Assembly (NCBI RefSeq): GCF_011601275.1
Contig: NZ_JAAOLY010000005.1
Span: 1 to 64,000 of the forward strand
Length of the DNA stretch: 64,000 nucleotides
From: Janthinobacterium lividum
GTDB lineage: Bacteria; Pseudomonadota; Gammaproteobacteria; Burkholderiales; Burkholderiaceae_D
Direction of reading: 5' to 3'
A program made the position numbers and the translations under genes. A model generated the notes under the pieces. It saw only the letters and a program-made list of their open reading frames with translations. It ran no database searches and had not been told where the DNA came from. Position 1 is the stretch's first letter. Each line of letters opens with the position of its first letter. Positions 18,574-27,783 of this stretch are shown piece after piece.

Positions 18574-18574
18574 G

Positions 18575-21500
18575 ATGGCCGCCAACATCAGCGCACATCC
18601 GACGGCCGGCACGGCCCAGTTCAACTATTCTCTGTCGGGCATGGCAAGGACCGCAATGCGACAATTGACTTGCTGGCTGATCGCGCTGTGCGCCTTTGGC
18701 ACCACCCTGGCGCAGGCGCAGACGCCGGCCAATCCGCTGGCCTACAGCCGTTCCAGCGCCTTCGAATATGACCCGGCAACAGGGCTGCTGACCAAAGAAA
18801 TCGTCGAGCCGGGCACGCTGTCCTGCGTCACCACCAGCTATGCCTACGATGCCTACGGCAACCGCACCAGCGCCACCACCACCGACTGCGGCTCCGGCGG
18901 GCGCGCCGCGTTCCTCAGCCGCAGCAGCGGCAGCACGTATGCCGCCAGCACGGTCACACTGGCGGGCATCGGCAACGTCAGCATCCCGGCAGGTGCCTTT
19001 CCCAGCACATCGACGAATGCCCTGGGACATGCGGAGAGCAAGGAATACGATCCGCGCTTTGGCACACTGACCGCGCTGACGGGGCCCAATGCCCTGACGA
19101 CGCGCCTGCAGGTCGATGATTTCGGCCGCACCGTGCGCGAAACGCGCGCCGATGGCGGCAGCACCATTACCGCCTATTGCTATTTGCCGGACCGTGAGAT
19201 TGCCGACACCAGTTCGAACAGCGCGCACTGTCCGGCACCGCCGCGTGCCGAATGGACACCCGAGGCAATCAGCTTTGTCCACGTCGAGCCGCGCAACAGC
19301 GCCGACGCGAAGAGCGGACCGTTTTCGCGCGTGTACATGGACGCCGCCGGGCGCAAGGTGCGCACGGTTACGGAAGCCTACGATGGCGCCGCCCAGCCGG
19401 GCGGCACCGGGCGCCTGATCGTGCAGGACACTGATTACAACACACAGGGCGTGGCGGTAATCAGCACCCAGCCGTACTTCCTCGATTCGCAGTCCTCGAG
19501 CAGCACTGGCAGCGGCGACTATGGCATGAGCATGAATATCTACGATGCGCTGGGGCGTGTCGTACGCGTGTATACCAGCGATCCGCTGGGCAAGCACGGC
19601 AGCGTGCAGTTCGGTACGCGCCGCGCCATGAACGCGGCAAAAAACATCATCTTCTACAAGGGCTTGACGGTCACCTACGAGAACGACCACGGACAGCAGC
19701 GCCTGGAAGAAAAGAATATCGATGGCAAGCTGGTGCGCGTGACGAATACGCTGGGCGCCCAGCTGGCACACCAGTACGATGCGTTCGGCAACCTGATCCA
19801 GACCCGCGATGCGATGCAGAACGTCATCAGCGTGAAATACGATATCCGCGGGCGCAAGAAGGAAATCGTCGATCCGGATACGGGCTGGTGGCAGTACGAC
19901 TACAACGCGCTGGGTGAACTGGTATGGCAGCAAAGCCCGAACCAGCGCGCGCTGAATCAAGCCACGACCCTGGAATACGACCTGCTGGGGCGCCTCATCA
20001 ACCGTTCCGAGCCGGAATACGCCAGCTACTGGCGCTATGACCGCTACCTCGACGGCAGCGCCTGCAGCAAGGGCATCGGCAAGCTGTGCTCGAGCGGCAG
20101 CAGCAATGGCGTGAGCCGCAAGATCGCCTACGACAGCCTGGGACGGCCGGTCAATACGCGCACGGATGTGACCGGTGGACCCAGCTTTGCCAGCGGCGTG
20201 CGCTACGACGCGAATGGCCGCCTGGTGAGCCAGATCTATCCGACCGGCGTGCAGGTGGACTACCAATATACGCCGAAGGGCTTCCTGTCCTCGGCCACGC
20301 TGGCGCAGGCGGCCAGCATTACGCCGCTGCCGGGCGCGAATGGCGCGGCGACGGCACCGGCGACGAGCCGCCCGGCCGGCAGCCTGCTGTGGCAAGGCCA
20401 GTTCTATGATGCGCGCGGCCAGGCGGAGCAGCAGTTCTATGGCAACAACGTCACGGTGCGCGCCGCCTTCGAACCGGTCACCGGACGCATCCGCGGCAAT
20501 ACCGCCGCCTTCACGGGTTCGTACGCAGCGATCCTGGATTACCAGTATGAATGGGACAGTTTGAACCACCTGCGCAAGCGCATCGATGCGAATGGCGATG
20601 GTGTCAGCGGTTCGGTGACGGACGATTACGGTTACGATCCGATCGGCCGCTTGAGTAGCTACAGTGTGTCGGCACCGGCCGTGCCGGGGCTGCAGCGCAC
20701 GGTCAGTTTGCAATACAACGCGCTGGGCAGCGTGCTGTACAAGAGCGACGTCGGCACCTACAGCTATCCGGCATCGGGACCGGGCGTGGTGCGCCCGCAT
20801 GCCTTGATGAGCGTCAGCGGCGCGGTACCGGCCAGCTATACCTATGACGCGAACGGCAACCTGACGGGTGCCAGCGCCGGCAGCTACCGCAAGATCAGCT
20901 ACACCAGCTTTAACCTGCCAGACGGACAGAATGGCCTGGAAGGACCGAACGGTTACCCGCGCTACAGCTGGCAGTACGATGAAAACCACCAGCGCGTGAA
21001 GGAAACCCGTGTCGGCAGCAATGGCACGCGCGTGACCTGGATGATGCACCCGGACAATGCCGGCGGCCTGGCCTTCGAGAGCGAGCAGAACGGCAGCAGC
21101 ATCAGCAACCGGCATTACCTGTCGATCGGCGGCGCCAGCCTGGGCGTGCTGGTGACAACAGGCAGCCTGCCGGCACTGGGCGCCGGGCAGATGGAGCCGT
21201 GGATACCGCCTAGCTTGGTGATCGTGAAACTGGAATACTGGCACAAGGACCTGCAGGGAAGCCTGGTCAGCACGACCGACCATAACGGCACGCTGACGGC
21301 ACGCTACTCCTACGATCCGTTCGGCAAGCGCCGTACGGCCGGCGGCAACTACGACGCCAGCGGCAAGCTGGTGTATGACTGGAACAATACCAGCAGCGGC
21401 ACCGACCGCGGCTACACGGGCCACGAGCACCTGGACGACGTCGGTGTGATCCACATGAACGGGCGCATCTTCGATCCGCGCCTGGGCATGTTCATGCAGG

Positions 21501-22639
21501 GCGATCCGTTCATCCAGGATCCGATGAACCTGCAGAACTACAACCGTTACGCGTATTGCTATAACAATCCGATGACCTGCGTCGATCCGACAGGATATTG
21601 GAGTTTAGGAAAATTACTAAATCCATTTAGCCTTATCCGCCGTATTGCACGTAGTCCAATTGGAAATAAACTGGGCTCAATTGCAATTAGTATTGCCTCG
21701 GTGATCTTCTGCGAAGGCAGCGCTGCAGCTTGCAATGGGGCTGGGCAAGCTGTTTGGGCGGGATTTTCTGGTCAGTCGCTCTCAAGTTCTGTTCGTACTG
21801 GATTTGTAAGTGGCGCCACCACCTATGCCATGTCTGCTGTAGGAGAAACCTGGACTGGAGGAGGCGTTGATGGAGCCACAGACTATTCTAAATTTATGAA
21901 TACGATGGGAAGTGCAGCGGTGAGCTGCGGCTCAGCAGTGGCAAGTGGAGGCAATTGTGCCAGTGCCGCATTGGCAGGTGGATTCTCGGCTGCGTGGGGT
22001 AATTATGGTTTAGGATACGCTCCTGGAAACGCCGCGTCGACAATTATCAAAAACACCATTGTTGCCGCTTCAATAGGAGGGATGGGATCGGTTATAGGCG
22101 GTGGAAAATTTTTGAGTGGAGCGCAAACTGGGGCATTTTCCTATTTGTTTGCACAGTTTGCTAGGGAATTTAGAGATGGCTACGGAAGCTTTTCCATTAT
22201 TAAAGGTGGGCAACTAAACGGAGCAGATGGTAAAGCCTTATTTGACTCGAGAATATCGCAACTCGAAGCTGACGGAACCTTACCAAAGCAAAATTATTTT
22301 ATGCGCATGTTCTTCCCCAATTTTACTTTTTTTGAAACCTATGGAGTATTGCTGGACAATAGAGTTCGCCAATTTCTTAGTCTTGATGCCGCCCAGCAAT
22401 TTTCCATAAAAACTGGCGGAATTGTTGTTGGAGGAGCGACAACAGATAATTTCAGCAGAATATATCTAACCGCCACATCTAAAGCGATCATCCCAGGATT
22501 AGGAAGGACAGATTCTGCAGAAACTATGGATTTTGTCATAATGCATGAATTCGGACATCAAGGACAAGGGGGCGGCTGCATCGGGAACGAAAAATGCGCA
22601 GACGATTATGCGTTGAAAAAATTAAATCCAAACAGGTAA
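18575..22639 (+). CDS. RHS repeat polymorphic toxin 2 with zincin metallopeptidase tip
   Basis: The product is 1354 residues from ATG 18575. An alternative ATG at 18656, with AAGGA upstream, places a signal peptide (MRQLTCWLIALCAFGTTLAQA) at the very N-terminus. YD/RHS repeats fill residues about 70-1000, and the core ends at NPMTCVDPTGY (about 1005). A Gly/Ala-rich pretoxin region shares GGGKF.(N/S)GA.T.AF.Y with RHS-1. The tip ends with HEFGH (1324-1328) and a downstream NEKCADDYA in which Glu1339 fits the third zinc ligand of gluzincins. This indicates a zinc metallopeptidase toxin only about 30 residues from the C-terminus. The tip is AT-rich relative to the core. The downstream exported protein is the likely immunity factor. 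Zinc-peptidase assignment is from motif reading; the substrate is unknown. Confidence 0.9.
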   Translation: MAANISAHPTAGTAQFNYSLSGMARTAMRQLTCWLIALCAFGTTLAQAQTPANPLAYSRSSAFEYDPATGLLTKEIVEPGTLSCVTTSYAYDAYGNRTSATTTDCGSGGRAAFLSRSSGSTYAASTVTLAGIGNVSIPAGAFPSTSTNALGHAESKEYDPRFGTLTALTGPNALTTRLQVDDFGRTVRETRADGGSTITAYCYLPDREIADTSSNSAHCPAPPRAEWTPEAISFVHVEPRNSADAKSGPFSRVYMDAAGRKVRTVTEAYDGAAQPGGTGRLIVQDTDYNTQGVAVISTQPYFLDSQSSSSTGSGDYGMSMNIYDALGRVVRVYTSDPLGKHGSVQFGTRRAMNAAKNIIFYKGLTVTYENDHGQQRLEEKNIDGKLVRVTNTLGAQLAHQYDAFGNLIQTRDAMQNVISVKYDIRGRKKEIVDPDTGWWQYDYNALGELVWQQSPNQRALNQATTLEYDLLGRLINRSEPEYASYWRYDRYLDGSACSKGIGKLCSSGSSNGVSRKIAYDSLGRPVNTRTDVTGGPSFASGVRYDANGRLVSQIYPTGVQVDYQYTPKGFLSSATLAQAASITPLPGANGAATAPATSRPAGSLLWQGQFYDARGQAEQQFYGNNVTVRAAFEPVTGRIRGNTAAFTGSYAAILDYQYEWDSLNHLRKRIDANGDGVSGSVTDDYGYDPIGRLSSYSVSAPAVPGLQRTVSLQYNALGSVLYKSDVGTYSYPASGPGVVRPHALMSVSGAVPASYTYDANGNLTGASAGSYRKISYTSFNLPDGQNGLEGPNGYPRYSWQYDENHQRVKETRVGSNGTRVTWMMHPDNAGGLAFESEQNGSSISNRHYLSIGGASLGVLVTTGSLPALGAGQMEPWIPPSLVIVKLEYWHKDLQGSLVSTTDHNGTLTARYSYDPFGKRRTAGGNYDASGKLVYDWNNTSSGTDRGYTGHEHLDDVGVIHMNGRIFDPRLGMFMQGDPFIQDPMNLQNYNRYAYCYNNPMTCVDPTGYWSLGKLLNPFSLIRRIARSPIGNKLGSIAISIASVIFCEGSAAACNGAGQAVWAGFSGQSLSSSVRTGFVSGATTYAMSAVGETWTGGGVDGATDYSKFMNTMGSAAVSCGSAVASGGNCASAALAGGFSAAWGNYGLGYAPGNAASTIIKNTIVAASIGGMGSVIGGGKFLSGAQTGAFSYLFAQFAREFRDGYGSFSIIKGGQLNGADGKALFDSRISQLEADGTLPKQNYFMRMFFPNFTFFETYGVLLDNRVRQFLSLDAAQQFSIKTGGIVVGGATTDNFSRIYLTATSKAIIPGLGRTDSAETMDFVIMHEFGHQGQGGGCIGNEKCADDYALKKLNPNR
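19683..21597 (+). repeat. RHS core direct repeat, copy 2
   Basis: This is the second copy of the 1.9 kb sequence present at 1-1915, in the same orientation and with a constant offset of 19682. It ends at the RHS core terminus. Recombination between the copies would swap tips or delete the 19.7 kb between them, including the whole secretion-like operon. Confidence 0.95.
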
Positions 22640-22647
22640 ATAAGTTT

Positions 22648-23340
22648 ATGAATTTCAAACTTTTTTTCATTTTTGTGGCACTTTTCACTTTGCCAATCGA
22701 CTCCTCTTCCGAGGAATTAATTAATGTGGGGAGTGCGTCAAGCTCTATATCTCTTAATGAGGCAGTTGCAAGATCGAAAATTGTTGCAAAAATTCAGATA
22801 TTGTCTATTCATCCAGTTTTGAACAGTAATTCCAAGGATGAAATCCCTTGCGGATTCTCATATCATGCAAAGGTTACTCAATCTTTGAAGGGTGCTGAAA
22901 AATATATTAATTTCTTCATGCCGCTAAAAAATGATTCAATTTTTATCGACAACAATTATTTGGTTTTTTTAAAATACAGAAGTGAAGAAGATGCTCGCCA
23001 AATTTTTTCACTCATTTCTGATGGAATGTCCAACTCAGAAAGCTACGCCGTGAAATGCCGATTTCCTCCTGGATATTACATCTCAATAGATCCTTCTCTC
23101 ATCATTCCATTTGACTCTGAAGCAAGTAGACAATTTGGTGGCGAGTGGCTTACATCAAAACCTGGCATAATATTCTGTGAAACCAAAATAAACTCGAACA
23201 CCGATGACGAAAAATTTTCGAAAAGAAAAAAATCTGGCCATACTGTAATTAATTGGAATGAGGTCTCAGGGCTTATACAAAAATCAAAAAGGAAATTTAA
23301 TTTTTTCAACAAATATTATATTGACGAATGCGTAAATTGA
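22648..23340 (+). CDS. Exported protein downstream of metallopeptidase RHS tip; candidate immunity (NTR/TIMP-like?)
   Basis: The 230-residue product starts at ATG 22648, 8 bases after the RHS-2 stop, and has a signal peptide (MNFKLFFIFVALFTLPIDSS). It therefore works in the periplasm or outside, unlike most RHS immunity proteins. The pattern A.ARSKIVAKIQ...IPCGFSYHAKVTQSLKGAEKY...NNYLVFLKY recalls bacterial NTR/TIMP-like domains (a Cys, aromatic strand, V..LKG, YLVFL). TIMPs inhibit zinc metallopeptidases, so the pairing with a HEFGH toxin is suggestive. A second protein at 54796 and a broken gene at 55322 share its pattern. Immunity role and fold are inferences; a structure prediction would test them. 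Confidence 0.72.
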   Translation: MNFKLFFIFVALFTLPIDSSSEELINVGSASSSISLNEAVARSKIVAKIQILSIHPVLNSNSKDEIPCGFSYHAKVTQSLKGAEKYINFFMPLKNDSIFIDNNYLVFLKYRSEEDARQIFSLISDGMSNSESYAVKCRFPPGYYISIDPSLIIPFDSEASRQFGGEWLTSKPGIIFCETKINSNTDDEKFSKRKKSGHTVINWNEVSGLIQKSKRKFNFFNKYYIDECVN

Positions 23341-23364
23341 CTTGCAAAAATTATTCCCCATGAA

Positions 23365-23751
23365 TTGTCTATTTATATTTTTATTATTTTCACATCATTA
23401 AAAGCATGCCCAAGCTATGCCGCTTGCAATAGCGATATCGCTGCCATAAGAAAATTTCACTGTTTTAAAGGGTATATCAAGACTCGACGCTTAGTCTATT
23501 TCCAAAGTTCAGGATATGCATCTGCAGTTACCACGAGGGCCGCAGCGATGCTTGCCAGCATGCGAATGCAGGGCGGCGTCGCCGTACAGGATCGGCGACG
23601 GCATGTTGCCTCGCAGAGAGCATGCCGGATGTGGCGATTATTCTGCTCAAGGCTATCGTTGCCTGATAATTGTTTATCACGGAAGGGCAGGGACATCCGA
23701 TGCGTTGTTTTGCGTTCTGCAGCGGTTTGCCGAGCGCCTGCGGCGGTATAG
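23365..23751 (+). pseudogene. Truncated exported reading frame fused to mobile-element debris
   Basis: A frame starting at TTG 23365 gives a signal-peptide-like start (SIYIFIIFTSLKACPSYA|ACNSD) and about 30 further AT-rich codons. Near 23520 it runs abruptly into GC-rich sequence that does not look like the same protein. I read it as the 5' end of a small exported gene, perhaps a further immunity-type gene, cut by insertion of a mobile element. No family is recognised. Confidence 0.3.
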
Positions 23752-23788
23752 GGGTTTGAGATGCAGTGGAACGTAAAACACGGTTAAG
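23751..23788 (+). repeat. Tn3-family terminal inverted repeat (38 bp)
   Basis: The sequence begins GGGG and ends CGGTTAAG with the internal AGTGGAACGTAAAA, closely following the 38-bp Tn3-type end (GGGG...GTGGAACGAAAA...GTTAAG). It faces inward to the TnpA relic. A partial opposite end beginning CTTAACTGTATTTTACGTTC lies at 24246-24265, just after the relic's stop codon, where Tn3 elements normally end. Confidence 0.72.
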
Positions 23789-23826
23789 CCATTGGCTAAG
23801 CTTAGCCGAGCCTCTCCCCCGGCATC

Positions 23827-24228
23827 ATGCGCACGCTCCAGGTCGGCGAGCACCCGACCGGGCTGGTCCAGGTCATCGCCGTATTTGGCCCCATCGACAA
23901 GACGCTGCACACACTGACCTATATCGATAACGAAGCTAAGTGCCGGGGCACGCTGACTCAGCTTAACCTTGGCGAGAGGCGGCACTCGTTGCGCTCAGCC
24001 GGATGATCAACATGATCGTGCTGTGGAACACCAGCCACCAGCTACATGGGGCCTTCATTGAACCAACTGTGGGCGGACGGTTTCGAGGTAAGGAATGAGG
24101 ACGTGGCCAGGCTGTCGCTGCTGCTGCATGAGTACATCAACATGCTGGGCCGGTATTCGTGTTCGGTGCCGAATGCGGTGGATAAGGGCGAGTTATGGCT
24201 GTTACTCGACCCAGCGAGCGATGAATAG
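23827..24228 (+). pseudogene. Tn3-family transposase C-terminal relic
   Basis: Three reading frames together give the end of a Tn3 TnpA: RTLQVGEHPTGLVQVIAVFG...TYIDNEAKCRGTLTQLN.GE.RHSL, then INMIVLWNTSHQL, then LNQLWADGFEVRNEDVARLSLLLHEYINMLGRYS. The known family end reads LRAEGFPV.DEDVARLSPLGHEHINMLGRYSF. Frameshifts near 24000 and 24045 and absence of the first roughly 850 codons show it is dead. It lies between a left Tn3 end and a partial right end, so most of the transposon was deleted internally. Confidence 0.82.
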
Positions 24229-24585
24229 TTCCGCGAGCCTGGCTTAACTGTATTTTACGTTCTTATCGAAAGGATATCGTTACACGAAGTAAACATACCC
24301 CGTGGCGACGGCGGCCCCTGTTTCGCCTGGTTCTGATTTTTCACACTACTTTGATTGGCGTCACATAATACCGCCGCCTCTCAGAGCGCCCCTGTTAGGA
24401 GCGTGCATGCTTTCCACACCAACCATTGCGCTGTATCGAGCCGGCAGTGCAGGCCAACCTCTCAACCACTGTATCTCCTTGACAATGGTGTTCGGGAAGG
24501 ACGTAAGCGTAAAACCAGCGCCGTCTTGAACCGGGTGTTGATTTGCTAGATGATGGCATCAGACCGCTAGGAAGCGGCGTGTTGT
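24229..24585. other. Intergenic debris between Tn3 and IS66 relics
   Basis: This holds the partial right Tn3 end at 24246-24265 and otherwise nothing I can identify. It is probably the remainder of host or element sequence joined by past deletions. Confidence 0.4.
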
Positions 24586-25560
24586 TTAAGCTGAGGGGAG
24601 CTGTGCGGTACAGTTCCAGGGCAGGAAGTCGCTAAACCGGTTGACCGGATGGTCTGCGATATTTGCCAGTACATGGCGCATCCAGGTTTCATGGTTAACA
24701 CCGCACAGCTTGGCGGTGCCGATCAGCGAGTAGATCGCGGCCGCCCGTTCGCCACCGCTGTTGACGCCGACGAACAAGTAGTTGCGCCGGCCGATGGCGA
24801 TACGGCGCAGCGCCCGTTCAGCGGCCGAGTTATCGATCTCGATGGGCCGTTGTTGCAGTAGCGCGTCAGCGCCGGCCACAGGTTCAGGGCATACAGGATG
24901 GCCTCCGCCGTGGCCGACTTGCGCGACAGCTTTTCAAGCGTGGCGCGTAGCAAGCTGCCGAAGTCGTCGAGCAATGGTCGTGATCGTTGCTCGCGCACCT
25001 GCTGTCGTTCATGCGGCGGTTTGCCGCGTATCTCGGCCTCGATCACATACAGCTCGGCGATGCGGCGCACCGCCTCGGTTGTAATGGCCGATGCTCTAGC
25101 TGTATGCAGATCGTGGAACTTGCGGTGCGCATGAGCGGGTCTTCGTCCCGAGCCGTTTGCACCCTGGCCGCCAAGCCATTGAAGCCAGAGTGCATGTCGG
25201 TCACCCCGGCTGTAATCCAAAGGCGCGTGCCCGCTGGCAAGCCGATTATAGCCGCAGGCTTTGCAAGACGAGCTGGAGCAGCGCGGCGTCGATGCCGGCA
25301 TGCAGACGCACGACGGCATCGCCAATAATGATTTCGATCATGCCGCTTGGCTCAGCCGTGTGCGGGACCGGCGGCGCCATCGCGATCGGCTTGAGCAGCA
25401 CCGGCATCTTGACCGACGCGACCGGCTCGAACAAATCAGCACGCAAGTCACGGCGCCACTTGAATAGCATAATGGCGAGACGCCGTTTGAAGTCAGCTGG
25501 ATAGTTGGGGCGGCCTTTGCAGTTGCCTGCCGTTTTATCTGTATCCAAAGTGATTCCCAA
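24586..25560 (-). pseudogene. IS66-family element relic (tnpA-tnpB-tnpC, internally deleted)
   Basis: Read on the minus strand, all three IS66 genes are represented but shortened. At 25560 is MGITLDTDKTAGNCKGRPNYPADFKRRLA joined directly to LFKWRRDLRADLFEPV (TnpA). At 25240 is MPAGTRLWITAGVTDMHSGF (TnpB start) soon joined to AHAHRKFHDLH...YVIEAEIRGKPPHER (TnpC). At 24879-24586 is EIDNSAAERALRRIAIGRRNYLFVG...IADHPVNRFSDFLPWN (TnpC end). Several deletions and frame changes make it inactive. IS66 elements encode a DDE transposase (TnpC) plus two accessory proteins. Confidence 0.85.
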
Positions 25561-25581
25561 AAAAAGTGACGGGAACTACTT

Positions 25582-25925
25582 TTGGGTATGTGGACTTTTA
25601 AAGGTAGACGGCTGTGGGAAGACGCCTACGGCTACGCGATGGACGAGCGCATGACGCAAGCGCTGACGGCAACGGCGTTGTGGAAGACCGTGCGCAACAA
25701 GCGCCCCGCGCCGGGCCTGATTCACCGTTCCGACCGTGGCGCCCAGTACTGTGCCCATGGCTATCAAAAACGGGTGGCACAGTTCGGCATGCAGCCGACC
25801 ATATCGCGCGGGGGAAACTGCTACGAAAATTGCCCATGGAGAGCTTCTGGGGCAGCCTGAAAAACGATCTGCTGCACCATCAACGTTACGCGACCCGGGC
25901 GGACGCGAAAGGCGCAATACTGAGG
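25582..25925 (+). pseudogene. IS3-family transposase OrfB C-terminal relic (plus strand)
   Basis: The frame contains YAMDERMTQALTATALWKTVRNKRPAPGLIHRSDRGAQYC...FGMQPTISRGGNCYENCP, then after a frameshift near 25840 PMESFWGSLKNDLLHHQRYATRADA. These are the last two Asp/Glu blocks of an IS3-type integrase-like (DDE) transposase. The first part of the gene is missing and the end is cut. It is a different IS3 copy from the one that follows on the opposite strand. Confidence 0.82.
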
Positions 25926-25929
25926 TGTT

Positions 25930-26985
25930 CTGTCAATAATGGACACGCCCGTTTCAAGCAGCCGGCGCGTGTTTGTTGAAATTATCTGCAAACGATGCGG
26001 GCGATATGTTACCAAGGCGCGAGTGGCGCCGCTGGCGGTTGCAGAAAATCTCGATGTACTCCTTGATCGCTGATTCGGCGTTGGCCCGGGTAGCGTACTC
26101 TGATGATGAATCATCTTGTTCTTCTAGCTGCCTCAGAAGCTCTCCCTGGGGGCATTATCGTAGCAGTTCCCTTTGCGCGACATGGATGCCGCATACCGAA
26201 TTGCGCGGCGAGGGTGTGATTGTCGTCGGCACAGTATTGTGCTGCCGCGATTAGAGTGCAGAATCAAGCCTGGTGGCGGCCGTTTGCTGCGCACCGCCCG
26301 CCACGGCGCCTGCGCCGTCAACTCCTTCGTCCTCCGCGCTCCGACCGCGTAGCCCACCATTTCACAGGTGAAGACGTCCTTGATGCCCGCCAGGTAAAGC
26401 CATCCCTCGTCCGTGGGGACATAGGTGATGTCGCTGATCCAGGCTTCATTTGGCTTCCTCGGCGCAAAGCGCTGCTCCAGAATGTTCGGTGCCACCGGAA
26501 ATGCGTGAATCGAATTGGTGGTGGCTTTGAACTTCTGTTTTTGCTTGCAGCGCGGGCCCACCTCACGCCGCAAGCGCACAATCCTATCTCTGCCAGCATT
26601 GAAGCCTTGCGAGAACAACTCTGGTTGCAAGCGCAGCGGGCCATATGTCTCACGCGTCTGCACGTGTGCAGCCTTGATTGCGATCTTTAATCGCTCGTCA
26701 TCTTGTGCACGCTGCGACGGCGTGCGCTCCAGCGCCGCGTAGAAGCCGCTGCGCGACACTTCGAAGACGCGGAACAACAAGCCAAGTGGATAGTGAAGCC
26801 GCACCGATTTTATGAACGCGTACCGGGCAGCGGCTCCCTCGCGAAGTAAGCGGTGGCCTTTTTAGCACGTCCTTTTCCATTCGTTCGACCGCCAGTTTTT
26901 TGTGCAGCCTGGCCACCTCGGCCTCCAGCTCCGCGACGCTACGGCTACGGGGTGACGCGGCTGGATCGGTACCTCGTTTGGCGGC
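25930..26985 (-). pseudogene. IS3-family element relic (orfA end + orfB), minus strand
   Basis: On the minus strand, OrfA is reduced to its coiled-coil end (SVAELEAEVARLHKKLAVERMEKDVLK). OrfB runs from 26804: LHYPLGLLFRVFEVSRSGFYAAL...ETYGPLRLQPEL...KPNEAWISDITYVPTDEGWLYLAGIKDVF...GNCYDNAP. After frameshifts the end reads EYATRANAESAIKEYIEIFCNRQRRHSRLG. The DDE residues are partly recognisable (SDITYV; NCYDNAP.ESF), but frameshifts around 26230 and 26130 break the enzyme. At the 5' side, OrfA is joined to integrase sequence without its own start. Confidence 0.85.
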
Positions 26986-27783
26986 GCTTAGGCGCTGGTC
27001 AAAATCCGCCACAGTGAGAACAGCAAGAGCCCCGGGCGAAGTGGCAACATGGACAATCCCCGCAGGAATGGCGCGAGATCGTCTGGCGCATGTCTGATGA
27101 GGTTTCGCCGCTGCTCGCGATCCAGATATAAATCCCTCGTTTGGCGACGTTCTTGAATGCTTTCAGCGTTTCGCTCCAGGAGAAGTTCGAATTGACCTTG
27201 CCGTCAGCGAATGCACAATTGAGGGCTGCACGTACAGCCGCAATGTCGCGGTTGACGCTATCCTTTGAACGTTCCCGGACCTCACCAGCCTTGTTAATGG
27301 TGATGGGTTTAGCTACCATGCGACGACGAAAGTCGTTCATCTGGTCGCGGGTCAATTTCATCAGTTCTATCTTGTGTATAGGGTCCTGCGTGATCCATCG
27401 GCGATAACGTGCGGCGAGGTCTTGTGCTGGCTTGCTACCCTTTAGCTCCTGAATCCGCTTCACATACGCGTTACAGGCATCCAATACAGTTGTCGGTTGA
27501 TGAATGGCGCCAGCGTCGCCTGTGGCCGCGTGAGAAAACCATTCACGTGCGGCTGCTACAGCCCTGTCAAAACGTTCATGATGCATATATTGATCTAACG
27601 TGCCTAGACTATTTTCGACTTCATTTCCTGTCTCATCGCGATGTCGAAGCAGCCACGTTCCGCTTGAGCTATCTTACATTTTGCGAAACCCGACATAGAA
27701 GCCTTTGCTGATTCTGTGCCAATACGGTTCACGCCGGGTTTCAGCTTGTTGCGCGCTGTAACTGTATCGATTTTGTTGGCCAT
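26985..27783 (-). pseudogene. Phage-type tyrosine integrase, broken and truncated
   Basis: The gene starts at ATG 27783 (MANKIDTVTARNKLKP) and, with frameshifts near 27680 and 27130, continues through a SAM-like core-binding domain (ATRE-like FDRAVAAAREWFSHA...VLDACNAYVKRIQELKG...MKLTRDQMNDFRRRM...DSVNRDIAAVRAALNCAFADGKV) to the first Arg block of the catalytic domain (PFLRGL...LRPGALAVLTVADFDQRL). There it fuses into the IS3 orfA relic. The R-H-R-Y catalytic residues after the first Arg are lost. It lies 176 bases from a tRNA 3' fragment and points away from it, the normal layout of an island integrase next to its attachment site. Direct repeats GTACGGGA at about 27844 and 27855 could be arm sites. 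Confidence 0.85.

Noticed and set aside
18548..21454. A 968-codon open frame on the minus strand opposite RHS-2
   Set aside because: It lies entirely opposite the RHS core, has no recognisable domains and biased Val/Ala/His/Arg content typical of a GC-rich antisense shadow.
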